DNA of 64,000 bases, from NCBI RefSeq assembly GCF_000747525.1, contig NZ_CP009278.1, positions 682,001 through 746,000 on the forward strand, in the 5' to 3' direction. Both the position numbers and the translations under genes were made by a program. Below the pieces are notes generated by a model. The model was not told the origin of the DNA and made no database searches. It saw only the letters and a list, made by a program, of their open reading frames with translations. This document shows, piece after piece, positions 1 through 8,854 of this stretch. This stretch comes from Sphingobacterium sp. ML3W (GTDB taxonomy: Bacteria; Bacteroidota; Bacteroidia; Sphingobacteriales; Sphingobacteriaceae). The first letter of the stretch is position 1. Each line of letters opens with the position of its first letter.

Positions 1-150
1 GCACTGATTTTCATTAATTATAATCTTTCTGTTTTCATAAAGATACTGTTGTTTGGTCAAAAGTGTTTAATATGAAAGTCAAAAGTTAGCATTTATACCC
101 TACTTACTTCTTGAAATTTTCCTAACTTGCATGATAAAATTAGAGAAACA

Positions 151-1926
151 ATGACGCATTCAGAAAAATTAGCGGCAATAAGAAGTTTGATGAAAGACCA
201 AGGTGTCGATGGTTATATTATCCCTTCTTCTGATCCACATATAAGTGAATATTTACCAGAACGTTATAAATGTATCGCATGGACCTCCGGCTTTACAGGT
301 TCGGCAGGTACGTTGGTCATTACACAAGACTTTGCAGGTTTATGGACCGATACACGCTATTTTGTTCAAGCAAATGAACAATTGGCAGGAAGCGGGTTTG
401 AATTGGTAAAATTAAAAATACAAGGTAATGCGGAATATGCAGATTGGTTGGGAGAGCATCTACCTCAAGGAGCAAAGGTTGCATTTGATGGTAATCTAGC
501 ATCTTTGTTAGTCGCGCAATCTGTTCAACAAATTTTGAATCCACTTGATATCGTTGTTGATGGACATGTGGACCTGTTAACCACCTTATGGGAAGGCAGA
601 CCTTCATTACCTTTAGAAAAAGCATATTTATTAGCAGACAGTACAACGGGTCAGTCGACCGCATCCAAATTAGCGGCGGTTCGTGCCATTCTTGCTAAAA
701 ATAGAGCTCAAGCGCATCTCGTTTCTTCACTAGATGATTTAGCTTGGTTATTGAATATTCGTGGTCGCGATGTTCCATGTAATCCGGTAGTTCTTGGTTT
801 TGTTTATATTACTGCAGATGAAGCTATTTTATATATCGAACCAAGCAAGCTAGAAGCAGCTACCGTAGCAAGCCTAAAAACTTCTGGTGTGGAGGTGAAA
901 CCTTATGCGGAAGTATATGCACAAGTGAGCAAGCTCGCAGTATCATCCATTTTGATTGATCCGAAGCGCACTTGCTTTGCTATTTATGACTCCATCCCAT
1001 CGGAAGTAAACATTATAGAGAAGATCAATCCATCGACTTCATTGAAAGCGATTAAAAATGAAGTTGAGATTGGCCATACACGCGAAACCATGATCAATGA
1101 TGGGATAGCGATGACAAAATTCTTTAAATGGTTGGAAGCGGCAGTACCTCAGGGTAATCAATCTGAAGTTTCGATTGCAGCAAGATTGCAAGAATTTAGA
1201 GAGGAACAACCCGGTTTTAACGATATCAGTTTCAATACCATTGCAGGGTATTTAGATCATGGTGCATTGCCCCATTATTCGGCTACTGAAGAAAGCAATT
1301 ACGAATTGAAATCAAAAGGTCTTTTACTTGTAGATTCTGGCGGTCAATACCAGACCGGTACGACGGACATCACGCGTGTGGTTTCACTAGGAGCGATTAC
1401 GCAGGAAGAGAAAGAAGATTATACGATCGTATTGAAAGGTACGATTGAAGGTAGCCAAGCGATTTATCCACAAGGATCAAAAGGATATCAGATTGATGCA
1501 ATCACAAGACGTTCGATTTGGGCTACTTTACGTAACTACGGGCATGGAACAGGACATGGTGTCGGTTTCTTCTTGAACGTACATGAAGGGCCGCAGACAT
1601 TCAACTCCGCTAATATTGATGTTGCTATTGAGGCTGGAATGATCAGTTCGATCGAGCCGGGATTATACCGCGAAGGAAAACATGGTATCCGTATCGAAAA
1701 TTTGGTTTTATCTAGAAACGCAGCATCTTCTATATTTGGTGATTTCATGGATTTTGAGACCTTGACCATTTGCTATATTGCTACGGATCTTGTTGACAAA
1801 ACATTATTGGACCAACAGCATATTGATTGGTTGAACCAGTACAACCAATGGGTATTCGAGAAACTCGAAGGCCGTTTAAATGAAGAGGAAAAAGCATGGT
1901 TGAAAAATAAGACTAAAGCGATCTAA
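151..1926 (+). CDS. Xaa-Pro aminopeptidase, M24B family
   Basis: Cytosolic metallopeptidase that removes the N-terminal residue from peptides with proline at position 2. The order is two creatinase-like N-terminal domains (about residues 10-310), the pita-bread catalytic domain (about 320-530) and the short C-terminal extension of the 600-residue animal-type enzymes. All five metal ligands are visible, numbered from an in-frame ATG at 127: D403 (VDSGGQY), D414 (TTDITR), H477 (GHGTGHG), E510 (SIEPGLY) and E524 (RIENL). I prefer the ATG at 151 because homology begins at MTHSEKLAAIR; the ATG at 127 would add eight residues. No signal peptide is seen. It is followed by a strong terminator, so it is probably a single-gene unit. 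Confidence 0.93.
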   Translation: MTHSEKLAAIRSLMKDQGVDGYIIPSSDPHISEYLPERYKCIAWTSGFTGSAGTLVITQDFAGLWTDTRYFVQANEQLAGSGFELVKLKIQGNAEYADWLGEHLPQGAKVAFDGNLASLLVAQSVQQILNPLDIVVDGHVDLLTTLWEGRPSLPLEKAYLLADSTTGQSTASKLAAVRAILAKNRAQAHLVSSLDDLAWLLNIRGRDVPCNPVVLGFVYITADEAILYIEPSKLEAATVASLKTSGVEVKPYAEVYAQVSKLAVSSILIDPKRTCFAIYDSIPSEVNIIEKINPSTSLKAIKNEVEIGHTRETMINDGIAMTKFFKWLEAAVPQGNQSEVSIAARLQEFREEQPGFNDISFNTIAGYLDHGALPHYSATEESNYELKSKGLLLVDSGGQYQTGTTDITRVVSLGAITQEEKEDYTIVLKGTIEGSQAIYPQGSKGYQIDAITRRSIWATLRNYGHGTGHGVGFFLNVHEGPQTFNSANIDVAIEAGMISSIEPGLYREGKHGIRIENLVLSRNAASSIFGDFMDFETLTICYIATDLVDKTLLDQQHIDWLNQYNQWVFEKLEGRLNEEEKAWLKNKTKAI

Positions 1927-1939
1927 ATACGTTTTAAAC

Positions 1940-1989
1940 CCTATAAAAAGAGGCAGGAGGTCATAAGATTTCCTGCCTCTTTTTATAGG
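1940..1989 (+). terminator. Rho-independent terminator of the aminopeptidase gene
   Basis: A perfect 19-bp inverted repeat (1940-1958 with 1971-1989) and a 12-nt loop lie 14 bp after the stop codon. The 3' arm contains a run of five T. Confidence 0.85.
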
Positions 1990-2030
1990 CTTGGTTTGCT
2001 GTCACGTTTTAAATTAATTAAAATTAATGC

Positions 2031-2038
2031 TATTTTTG
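2031..2038 (+). promoter_or_regulatory. Candidate -7 element before the GH20 gene
   Basis: TATTTTTG matches the Bacteroidota -7 consensus TAnnTTTG. It overlaps the first possible ATG (2027), which argues that translation starts further down, at 2051 or 2060. No clear -33 TTTG is seen at the usual distance. Confidence 0.4.
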
Positions 2039-2059
2039 TTGAAAGACCAAATGATAATC

Positions 2060-4303
2060 ATGCGTAAAATCCTACTATTAAGTTTTATTTTTTTGTATTC
2101 TTTTGTGGCATTAGCACAGAAGAACTTAATTCCGATGCCTCAGCATTTGGAGCTATTACCACAGGGTGCATTTCCATTGAAAGGAAATCTATCCCTAGCA
2201 TCAAATACATTTGAGCCACAAGCGAAATATCTGGCCAATGAATTAGAAAGTCTGTTAAAGGTTAACGTTAACTTAAAGAAATCCGGAACGATTCGATTTC
2301 AAAAAATATCCCATACGGTTGCCGAGCAACATGATTATTACGAGTTGAAAATCGATGCTAAGGGCATCATCATTTCAGCAACCAGCGAGAGTGCGGCATT
2401 CTATGCTGTCCAAACGTTGTTACAACTTGCCGAAGAAAACCAAATCACAGGAAGTATTCCTGCTTTAGAAATAAAGGATTATGCAAAATTTACCTATAGA
2501 GGAGCGCACCTGGATGTCTGTAGGCACTTTTTTACTGTAGATGAGGTTAAGTTGTTTTTGGATTACCTGTCGCGTTACAAATTGAATAAATTCCATTGGC
2601 ATTTGACGGATGATCAAGGCTGGAGAATAGAAATAAAAAGTCATCCGAAGTTAACTTCTATTGGAGGGTATCGTGCGGTAACGGAAGATGTGAAAGATTC
2701 TAAATTGACTAAAGACGGTCGTTATGGTGGTTTTTACACACAAGAACAAATCAAGGATGTTGTTGCCTATGCCAAGAAGCTACAAATTGAGGTCATTCCT
2801 GAAATAGAGATGCCGGGTCATGCTCAAGCGGCATTGGCTGCATATCCAGAGCTTTCTTGTACTGGTGGACCATTTCAAGTGGGGACGTCCTGGGGCGTTA
2901 TGGATGATATCTATTGTCCAAAAGAAGAGACTTTTGCTTTACTAGAAGATATCATCGATGAGGTGATCACGTTATTCCCAAGTCACTATATCCATATTGG
3001 TGGCGATGAAGCACCAAAGACACGTTGGAAAACTTGTGCGCATTGCCAGGAATTGATCAAAAAAGAAGGCTTAAAAGATGAGTTCGAATTGCAGTCCTAC
3101 TTCATCAAACGTATGGAGAAATATATCAATGGCAAAGGCAAAAGCATCATTGGTTGGGATGAAATCCTTGAAGGAGGATTAGCTCCTAATGCTACGGTTA
3201 TGAGTTGGACGGGTATAGCTGGTGCTATCCATGCTGCAAAGGCAGGACACGATGCGATCATGACTCCAGTGAGCCATATGTATTTGGATTATTATCAGGG
3301 AAATCCACAATCAGAACCTTTAGCATTCAATGCCGAATTGCGTCTGGATAAAGTCTATAGCTTCAATCCGATTCCAAAGGAATTGAATACAACGGAAGCA
3401 AAACATATTTTAGGACCACAAGCGAACATGTGGACGGAATATATCACGGATTTCAAACATGTAGAGTACATGTTGTTTCCACGTTTGTTGGCTTTGTCTG
3501 AGGTGGCATGGGGAACTTCAGACCCTGCGGCATATAAGTCATTTGAGCAAAGAGTGATTCATGAGTTTGCTTATCTCGATAAAATGAATATCAATTATAG
3601 TAAAGCTATTTTTGAACTGAATGGTCATATCGTATCCAAAGAAGGGAAAATGTACTATGAACTATCCACCATCAAACAAGATGGGACGATCCGATACACC
3701 AATGATGGTTCAGCGCCTAATGCGCAGAGCCCTGTTTATCAAGGACCCATTTTGGTCGATAAAACGATGACCATCCTTGCTGCAAGCTTTGCGAATGATC
3801 GTATGATTGGATCTGTTTTAAAGCAAGACTTTGTCATTAGCCAATCTACGGGTAAAGTTATTCAATTGCAGCATGAGCCTAACGAGGCATACCTAGCAAA
3901 TGGTGCAGCGACTTTAGTTGATGGTGTATATGGGAATAAGCAATATTTTAAGAAAAATTGGTTAGGCTTCAATGGAGAGGATTTGGTCGCGACAATTGAT
4001 ATGGGTTCTGCGGCATCCTATTCAAATGTGGAGTTGAATGTAGTGGACCAAAATGCAAGCTGGATTTTTTATCCACAGGCAGTGAAAGTATATGTATCTA
4101 ACGATAACCAAAACTTCAGCCTGATTAAGGAGGTGGGGAAAGAAGCAATAGCTGCATCAAAAGGAACGATTAAATTGACTTTTGAGAAACAGAAGGCACC
4201 GTTTATCAAGGTTGAAGTGCAACATCTGAATCAGATACCTGTAGGACATGCAGGTGCCGGTCTCCCTGCTTGGTTATTTGTGGATGAGTTGACGGTATAC
4301 TAA
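2060..4303 (+). CDS. Secreted beta-N-acetylhexosaminidase, GH20
   Basis: Removes terminal GlcNAc or GalNAc from glycans by substrate-assisted catalysis. From the chosen start (MRKILLL) the order is a signal peptide ending near ALAQ, a GH20b N-terminal domain (about 20-140), the TIM-barrel catalytic domain (about 145-500) with HWHLTDDQGW and the catalytic Asp-Glu pair of HIGGDEAP (about residues 316-317), a chitobiase C-terminal-like domain (GTIRYTNDGSAP, about 550-615) and a discoidin-like C-terminal domain. In-frame ATGs at 2027 and 2051 would place charged residues before the signal peptide. Periplasmic or surface location is inferred. Together with the GH29, GH3 and GH92 genes it suggests use of glycoprotein-type glycans. 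Confidence 0.94.
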   Translation: MRKILLLSFIFLYSFVALAQKNLIPMPQHLELLPQGAFPLKGNLSLASNTFEPQAKYLANELESLLKVNVNLKKSGTIRFQKISHTVAEQHDYYELKIDAKGIIISATSESAAFYAVQTLLQLAEENQITGSIPALEIKDYAKFTYRGAHLDVCRHFFTVDEVKLFLDYLSRYKLNKFHWHLTDDQGWRIEIKSHPKLTSIGGYRAVTEDVKDSKLTKDGRYGGFYTQEQIKDVVAYAKKLQIEVIPEIEMPGHAQAALAAYPELSCTGGPFQVGTSWGVMDDIYCPKEETFALLEDIIDEVITLFPSHYIHIGGDEAPKTRWKTCAHCQELIKKEGLKDEFELQSYFIKRMEKYINGKGKSIIGWDEILEGGLAPNATVMSWTGIAGAIHAAKAGHDAIMTPVSHMYLDYYQGNPQSEPLAFNAELRLDKVYSFNPIPKELNTTEAKHILGPQANMWTEYITDFKHVEYMLFPRLLALSEVAWGTSDPAAYKSFEQRVIHEFAYLDKMNINYSKAIFELNGHIVSKEGKMYYELSTIKQDGTIRYTNDGSAPNAQSPVYQGPILVDKTMTILAASFANDRMIGSVLKQDFVISQSTGKVIQLQHEPNEAYLANGAATLVDGVYGNKQYFKKNWLGFNGEDLVATIDMGSAASYSNVELNVVDQNASWIFYPQAVKVYVSNDNQNFSLIKEVGKEAIAASKGTIKLTFEKQKAPFIKVEVQHLNQIPVGHAGAGLPAWLFVDELTVY

Positions 4304-4328
4304 CCCGCTATTGTTATTAGCAGATACC

Positions 4329-4366
4329 ATAATGCCTTTCTATTGTACGCAATGGAAAGGCATTAT
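4329..4366 (+). terminator. Terminator of the GH20 gene
   Basis: A perfect 12-bp stem (4329-4340 with 4355-4366) is followed by TTTTTT on the plus strand. It sits between convergent genes. The minus strand lacks a T run, so termination of the response-regulator gene is less certain. Confidence 0.8.
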
Positions 4367-4369
4367 TTT

Positions 4370-4825
4370 TTATAAGAAATTGCTATTGTCGCTTGTGCAG
4401 GGGGGGCAATTCAGCTGTCGAATGATATCGTAAAGATCGGACTTCATGATAGGCTTTGGTAGATAACCGTTGATGAATGGATATTGCAGGATCAATTCTT
4501 GGTCAGTCTTGCTCGTAGATGAGCTCAGAATATAGATATCCATTTGATTTAAAAAATCTACAGGATACATTTCGAACCTATCCATCATTTCCCATCCCGT
4601 CATGAAAGGCATATTGATATCAACAAATAAAAGATCCGTAAAGGACAATCCCGTTTTCCTTTTATTTTCAAAGTAGTCCAATGCATCCAATGCATTTTCA
4701 AATAAGTTAACCGTAATAGGAAAGTCGGGAAAGTTTTTGATCATATTACTGAAGATAACACGTAAAATAGCATTATCATCTACAAGTGTTACTGTTCTAT
4801 TTCCGGTGTTTTCAGACGTATGCAT
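4370..4825 (-). CDS. Single-domain response regulator (CheY-like)
   Basis: A receiver domain of 151 residues with no DNA-binding output domain. The acidic pair D16-D17 (LVDDN), the phosphoacceptor D69 (LFVDINMP), S101/S102 (ILSSS) and the conserved K124 (LPKP) are all present, so it should be phosphorylated. Its ATG directly follows the kinase stop codon (TAAATG, no gap), which points to translational coupling and to the upstream kinase as its partner. The output is unknown; such stand-alone receivers usually act in phosphorelays or by protein binding. Confidence 0.92.
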   Translation of the reverse strand: MHTSENTGNRTVTLVDDNAILRVIFSNMIKNFPDFPITVNLFENALDALDYFENKRKTGLSFTDLLFVDINMPFMTGWEMMDRFEMYPVDFLNQMDIYILSSSTSKTDQELILQYPFINGYLPKPIMKSDLYDIIRQLNCPPCTSDNSNFL

Positions 4826-6700
4826 TTATTTGTTTTCTAAAAATTTCACTAAAAATGTAGAACCTTTATGAAGAGCACTTTCGATATCGATTTTACCACC
4901 CAAAGCCTCCACCTGATAGCGAGTCATAAATAAGCCGATGCCTTTACTGTCAAAACCGCGATGAAATACTTTTCTAAACATAAAAATTTGTGATTTAAAT
5001 TTAGGTAAATCTATACCTATTCCATTATCTTGAATACTTAAAATGGTCGAATTATCTTCCATGTACGTTTTTAAATGGATAACGGGACTTACCTCTGGAT
5101 CGGTATAATTTAATGCGTTACTCAGCAGATTATTGAAGATGTTTTCCAAATAAATTTTCGGATAAATGATATTTTCAACCTGAAAGTCCGTTGTAATAAT
5201 TGATTTTTTTTGTTGTATGTCTTCCGAAAATTGATGCGATACTGTTTCGAAGATGGTTTGAAAATGACAATTATCGTGTGCAATGGTTTGATTGTCAATA
5301 CGTAACTCTAGTATGTCAGACAGTTCTTGAAGCGTATCTGTTAAATTATTGTTGCTGCTTTCAATTAGCGTTAGGTATTCATGCTTTACTTCAGTACTGC
5401 TTTCTTTTTTCAATTCTTCGATAAGCATATGGATATTACTAACAGGTCCTCTTAAGTGATGGGCAACAATCTGATTGAACTCTTCCAGTTGCCTTACTTT
5501 TGTTTCCAGATTTACCTTGACAAATTCCAGTTCTTGTTTTTGGCTTTCTAGGATATCCATGTTTTTTTTAGCAACCGATATATCTTGCAGTTGAACAATA
5601 AAAAAGGAAACCTCATTATCTTGATTCTGTACAGCAGAGATGGTGACGGAGCACCAAAAGTAATGACCTAATTTGTGGCGATATCTTTTTTCTAATGTAA
5701 AGCTATCCATTTCACCTGTGACTAATCTTTGGCGTTGACGATAGTCGTTTTCTAAATCATCGGGATGTGTGAGATCTAAAAAATTAAGTTCAGATAGCTC
5801 TTCTTGCGAATACCCTAAAATTTTACTTAGGTTTTTATTTGATTCAATGCAATAGCCCTGTAAGCTGGTCAAGGACATTCCTAAACCAGAAAATTGGAAA
5901 GCTTGATCGAATTTATGCACATTGAATCTGATTTTTTCTAAAGATGCCACATGTTTTGAAATATCGGAGATGACCAAGATGACGCGATCCGTGGTTAAGT
6001 GAATGGGCTTTACTTTGAGCCTATACCATTTACCCTTATGAGACTCAAATGGGGATGGAAATTGCAGTTTGTATACCTTATCTCGATCTATAGCCTTACG
6101 GATAAGAGCAAGCGTGGTCGCTACTAATGGTCCTGAAAAGAGGTCGCCTAAATTTTTCCCGAGAAAATATTCAGGTTTGTAAAACAATAGGTCCGGTGTG
6201 TTGGTCCAGTAATTTGTGAAAATACCTTCGTGGGTTACTTCAAATACCAAATCATCCAGAGAGGCAATCAAAAGCTGTAATTGCTCCTTCTTTTCAAATA
6301 ACTCCTTGTTTTGGTTGACGAGCTTAGAAACATCATGAAATGCGAGTAATACATAGGTCTTTGATTTGTCTTTCTGGACTCTTGAGCTGAAGGATAACCA
6401 CCTGAAGGTGTTGTCCTCCAGTTTAATACCATAGGTCATATCAAAGTGGTCTGTATCCGTTGCTAGGGTCTGATGAAATGAAAGTTCATCAAAAGAAAGC
6501 GGGTGCAGGTTTTCCATGTCATAGAAGCATATGCATTCCTGAATTTTCCTATTTTCTACATGGTCAATTGCTAATAACAATTTCGCTTGCTCATTTAAGG
6601 ATTTAAAATAGCCTTCTGCATCGAGCACAATAAGTCCTTCTAAACTAAATGTTTGATCTAGGGGAAATTTAGTGCTCCTTGCGTTATTGTCAATTTCCAT
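4826..6700 (-). CDS. Cytosolic multi-PAS sensor histidine kinase
   Basis: A kinase of 624 residues without a signal peptide or membrane segment. It has three PAS-like regions (about 15-125, 138-250 and 263-378, the last with a PAC motif), a dimerisation/phosphoacceptor domain with H414 in AHHLRGP (His instead of the usual Asp/Asn/Glu follows the phosphoacceptor), and a HATPase domain: N box NNLLSNALNY near 523-532, G1 DNGIGID near 558-564 and G2 KGIGLFM near 586-592. It therefore looks catalytically complete. The response-regulator gene follows with no intergenic base. The signal sensed cannot be read from the sequence; a soluble PAS kinase suggests an internal cue. Confidence 0.93.
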   Translation of the reverse strand: MEIDNNARSTKFPLDQTFSLEGLIVLDAEGYFKSLNEQAKLLLAIDHVENRKIQECICFYDMENLHPLSFDELSFHQTLATDTDHFDMTYGIKLEDNTFRWLSFSSRVQKDKSKTYVLLAFHDVSKLVNQNKELFEKKEQLQLLIASLDDLVFEVTHEGIFTNYWTNTPDLLFYKPEYFLGKNLGDLFSGPLVATTLALIRKAIDRDKVYKLQFPSPFESHKGKWYRLKVKPIHLTTDRVILVISDISKHVASLEKIRFNVHKFDQAFQFSGLGMSLTSLQGYCIESNKNLSKILGYSQEELSELNFLDLTHPDDLENDYRQRQRLVTGEMDSFTLEKRYRHKLGHYFWCSVTISAVQNQDNEVSFFIVQLQDISVAKKNMDILESQKQELEFVKVNLETKVRQLEEFNQIVAHHLRGPVSNIHMLIEELKKESSTEVKHEYLTLIESSNNNLTDTLQELSDILELRIDNQTIAHDNCHFQTIFETVSHQFSEDIQQKKSIITTDFQVENIIYPKIYLENIFNNLLSNALNYTDPEVSPVIHLKTYMEDNSTILSIQDNGIGIDLPKFKSQIFMFRKVFHRGFDSKGIGLFMTRYQVEALGGKIDIESALHKGSTFLVKFLENK

Positions 6701-6842
6701 GCTCGAGTCGGGTTAAATAACCTGAATTATTATGCTTTTACTTTGATATCATTTAAGACAAATGTGCAAATTTTGTTTAACTTAATAATTAAAAATGAAC
6801 GTTATTGTTTACCAACTCGCGCATACGATAGGAAAGTCATCT

Positions 6843-8630
6843 TTATTTCAGTTTCTCTGTCCATATACTATTCAGCCAAAGTTGTTGGCTCCCATTGGTA
6901 TGGAATGTTATTTTTTGACGGCCAGGTTTTTCAATTTTAAATGTACCGATCCGAGTGTTGACAAATTCTTCTGTATAGTTGTTTTCGTTTGGCTCTACCA
7001 CCATCATTCCATTTGGTGTTAATTTTCCACTGAGGGTTTCGGTGTTTGTGCGAATCGTGATGCTGATATCCTCTTTATTTGGATTATGCGCAGACACATC
7101 GACTTTATATGTTCCTGCTGCAGGGAATTCTACTTCCCACTCGATATCTTCACCTGTAGACAGTATATGCCTCGGGTTTTTACCATTATAGCGAACAACT
7201 TTTAATTGATCATTATGGATTGCATTGGTACTATTTAACGCGAATCCTCCAAAAGTAGATTCGGCAACCATCTGCTGATCGAGTTGTAGTTCTTGGTCGA
7301 AAGTCAGCACAACTGTAGACACAAATTTATCACTTTGTTTTGTTGGAAGGTGAACATGTAAGATACCGCCTATTTGTTCAAATTTTAAATTTGCGTTATT
7401 GCTGTCATTTTGAATGGCGATCTGTTTCGGTTTTGTCTTAATTCCTGAAATGCGAAGTACGCGATCTAATGGCCAATTGAATACTTGTGCAAAAACTTGG
7501 GTCTGTTTACCTGATGTTTTTGTGGTCAAATATCCCCAATCATGTTGATTGGCACGTAAGGCCAATCCTGTAGCACCATAGATTCCTTCACCATGCTCGT
7601 TTAACCAATTTCCAATATCTTCAAGTCTAGAAACACTTTCGTAAGGAACAGTACCGTCGGCACGTGGTCCTATATTGAGGGTGAAACCACCATTTAAGCT
7701 TACATTTGATATTAAGGAGTTGAAGATTTGACTCGTCGATTTCCATTCATTTTCCTGCCCATTATATCCCCATGAATGGGCAATAGTACCTGGAGTTTCC
7801 CAAGGATGATCGATATAGGAAGTACCAAACTGATTGTCACCAAAAGTTTCAAAATCTACATTTTGTTTATCAGTAGGAAGACCCAATCTCGAATTGATTA
7901 AACAATTGGGTTGTAGGGTATGGATAAGTTGGGCCACTTGTTCCAACTGTTCTTTTTTAATAATTGACTTTTGGTAAGGTATCCACATGTCGAACCACAT
8001 CAGCGCGATATCTCCATAATTGGTCAAAAGTTCCCTTAATTGGGGGATGACCTTTTCTTGCCAATATTGATTGTATTGCGCATCGCTGACATGGCCTGCC
8101 AGTTCTTGATTATGGTCCCAACCGTATGCATGCTCCCAATCGATCCAATGTGAATAGTAGAAGCCAAGTTTCATATCATGCTTTTTACAGGCTTCAGCCA
8201 GTTCTTTAATGATATCACGATTGTTCCCACTTAGCTTGCTAAGGCTATAGTTACCTATTTTGGTATCCCAAATAGCTACACCATCGTGGTGCTTAGTCGT
8301 CATGATGATATATTTCATTCCAGCTTTTTTGGCAAGCAAGACCCATTCTTCAGGGTTGATCTGATCCCAAACAAACCGTTGTGCAAGTTCTCCGTATTCC
8401 TCTTTAGATACGCGGTTGCGGTAGCGAAGCCATTCCGCGTAATTGTTCATATAGCGTAGCTTTTCACCTTTCCATAGTCCTTCTGCTCCACTGTACAGTC
8501 CCCAGTGGATAAACATGCCAAAGCGATCATGGCTGAACCATTTAGTCTTCGGGTTTTCTTGTGCGAAAGTTGTGGAAGTAAAGCTTAATAATAAACAAAA
8601 ACTGAATAGGATTCTTTTCAAATGTATCAT
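6843..8630 (-). CDS. Secreted alpha-L-fucosidase, GH29
   Basis: Hydrolyses terminal alpha-L-fucose with retention. The signal peptide ends near FAQ at about residue 24 from the chosen start (MIHLKRIL; an ATG three codons upstream at 8639 is possible). The catalytic barrel shows the family motifs FGMFIHWG, TTKHHDG and LMWFDMW; in the last, the Asp (D217 from the upstream ATG) fits the GH29 nucleophile. A C-terminal beta-rich region (about 490-595) looks like an accessory carbohydrate-binding domain. The kinase gene lies 142 bp downstream on the same strand and need not be co-transcribed. Export suggests periplasmic removal of fucose from glycans. Confidence 0.93.
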   Translation of the reverse strand: MIHLKRILFSFCLLLSFTSTTFAQENPKTKWFSHDRFGMFIHWGLYSGAEGLWKGEKLRYMNNYAEWLRYRNRVSKEEYGELAQRFVWDQINPEEWVLLAKKAGMKYIIMTTKHHDGVAIWDTKIGNYSLSKLSGNNRDIIKELAEACKKHDMKLGFYYSHWIDWEHAYGWDHNQELAGHVSDAQYNQYWQEKVIPQLRELLTNYGDIALMWFDMWIPYQKSIIKKEQLEQVAQLIHTLQPNCLINSRLGLPTDKQNVDFETFGDNQFGTSYIDHPWETPGTIAHSWGYNGQENEWKSTSQIFNSLISNVSLNGGFTLNIGPRADGTVPYESVSRLEDIGNWLNEHGEGIYGATGLALRANQHDWGYLTTKTSGKQTQVFAQVFNWPLDRVLRISGIKTKPKQIAIQNDSNNANLKFEQIGGILHVHLPTKQSDKFVSTVVLTFDQELQLDQQMVAESTFGGFALNSTNAIHNDQLKVVRYNGKNPRHILSTGEDIEWEVEFPAAGTYKVDVSAHNPNKEDISITIRTNTETLSGKLTPNGMMVVEPNENNYTEEFVNTRIGTFKIEKPGRQKITFHTNGSQQLWLNSIWTEKLK

Positions 8631-8781
8631 AAAGGTCATGGAAATTTAGATTGACTAAGATAGTGAAAATATTTTATGGATGGTCAAACGGGTATTTCTT
8701 GGTGCAAAGATGCGCCCTAGTAATTCTATAAACTATTTTTATTGTATTTCTGCTCAATTGTATAGAAAATTTAAACTTTTA

Positions 8782-8812
8782 TTTGTTAATATTAAAAAAT
8801 ACTATATTTTTG
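8782..8812 (+). promoter_or_regulatory. Bacteroidota-type promoter of the HEPN operon
   Basis: TTTG (8782-8785), 19 nt, then TATTTTTG (8805-8812) fits the -33/-7 consensus. Transcription would start near 8818, so the in-frame ATG at 8783 cannot be used; this supports translation from 8855. Confidence 0.65.
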
Positions 8813-8854
8813 TATAGTAAATCTATACATATTATTTATTATAAATCTCTAATT

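Noticed and set aside
320-664. 114-codon frame antisense to the aminopeptidase gene
   Set aside because: Shadow of a well-conserved gene; no start context, family motif or promoter.
6743-7191. Several frames of 65-75 codons on the plus strand near the end of the fucosidase gene
   Set aside because: Overlapping alternatives inside or beside the antisense of a real gene, with no protein-like features.
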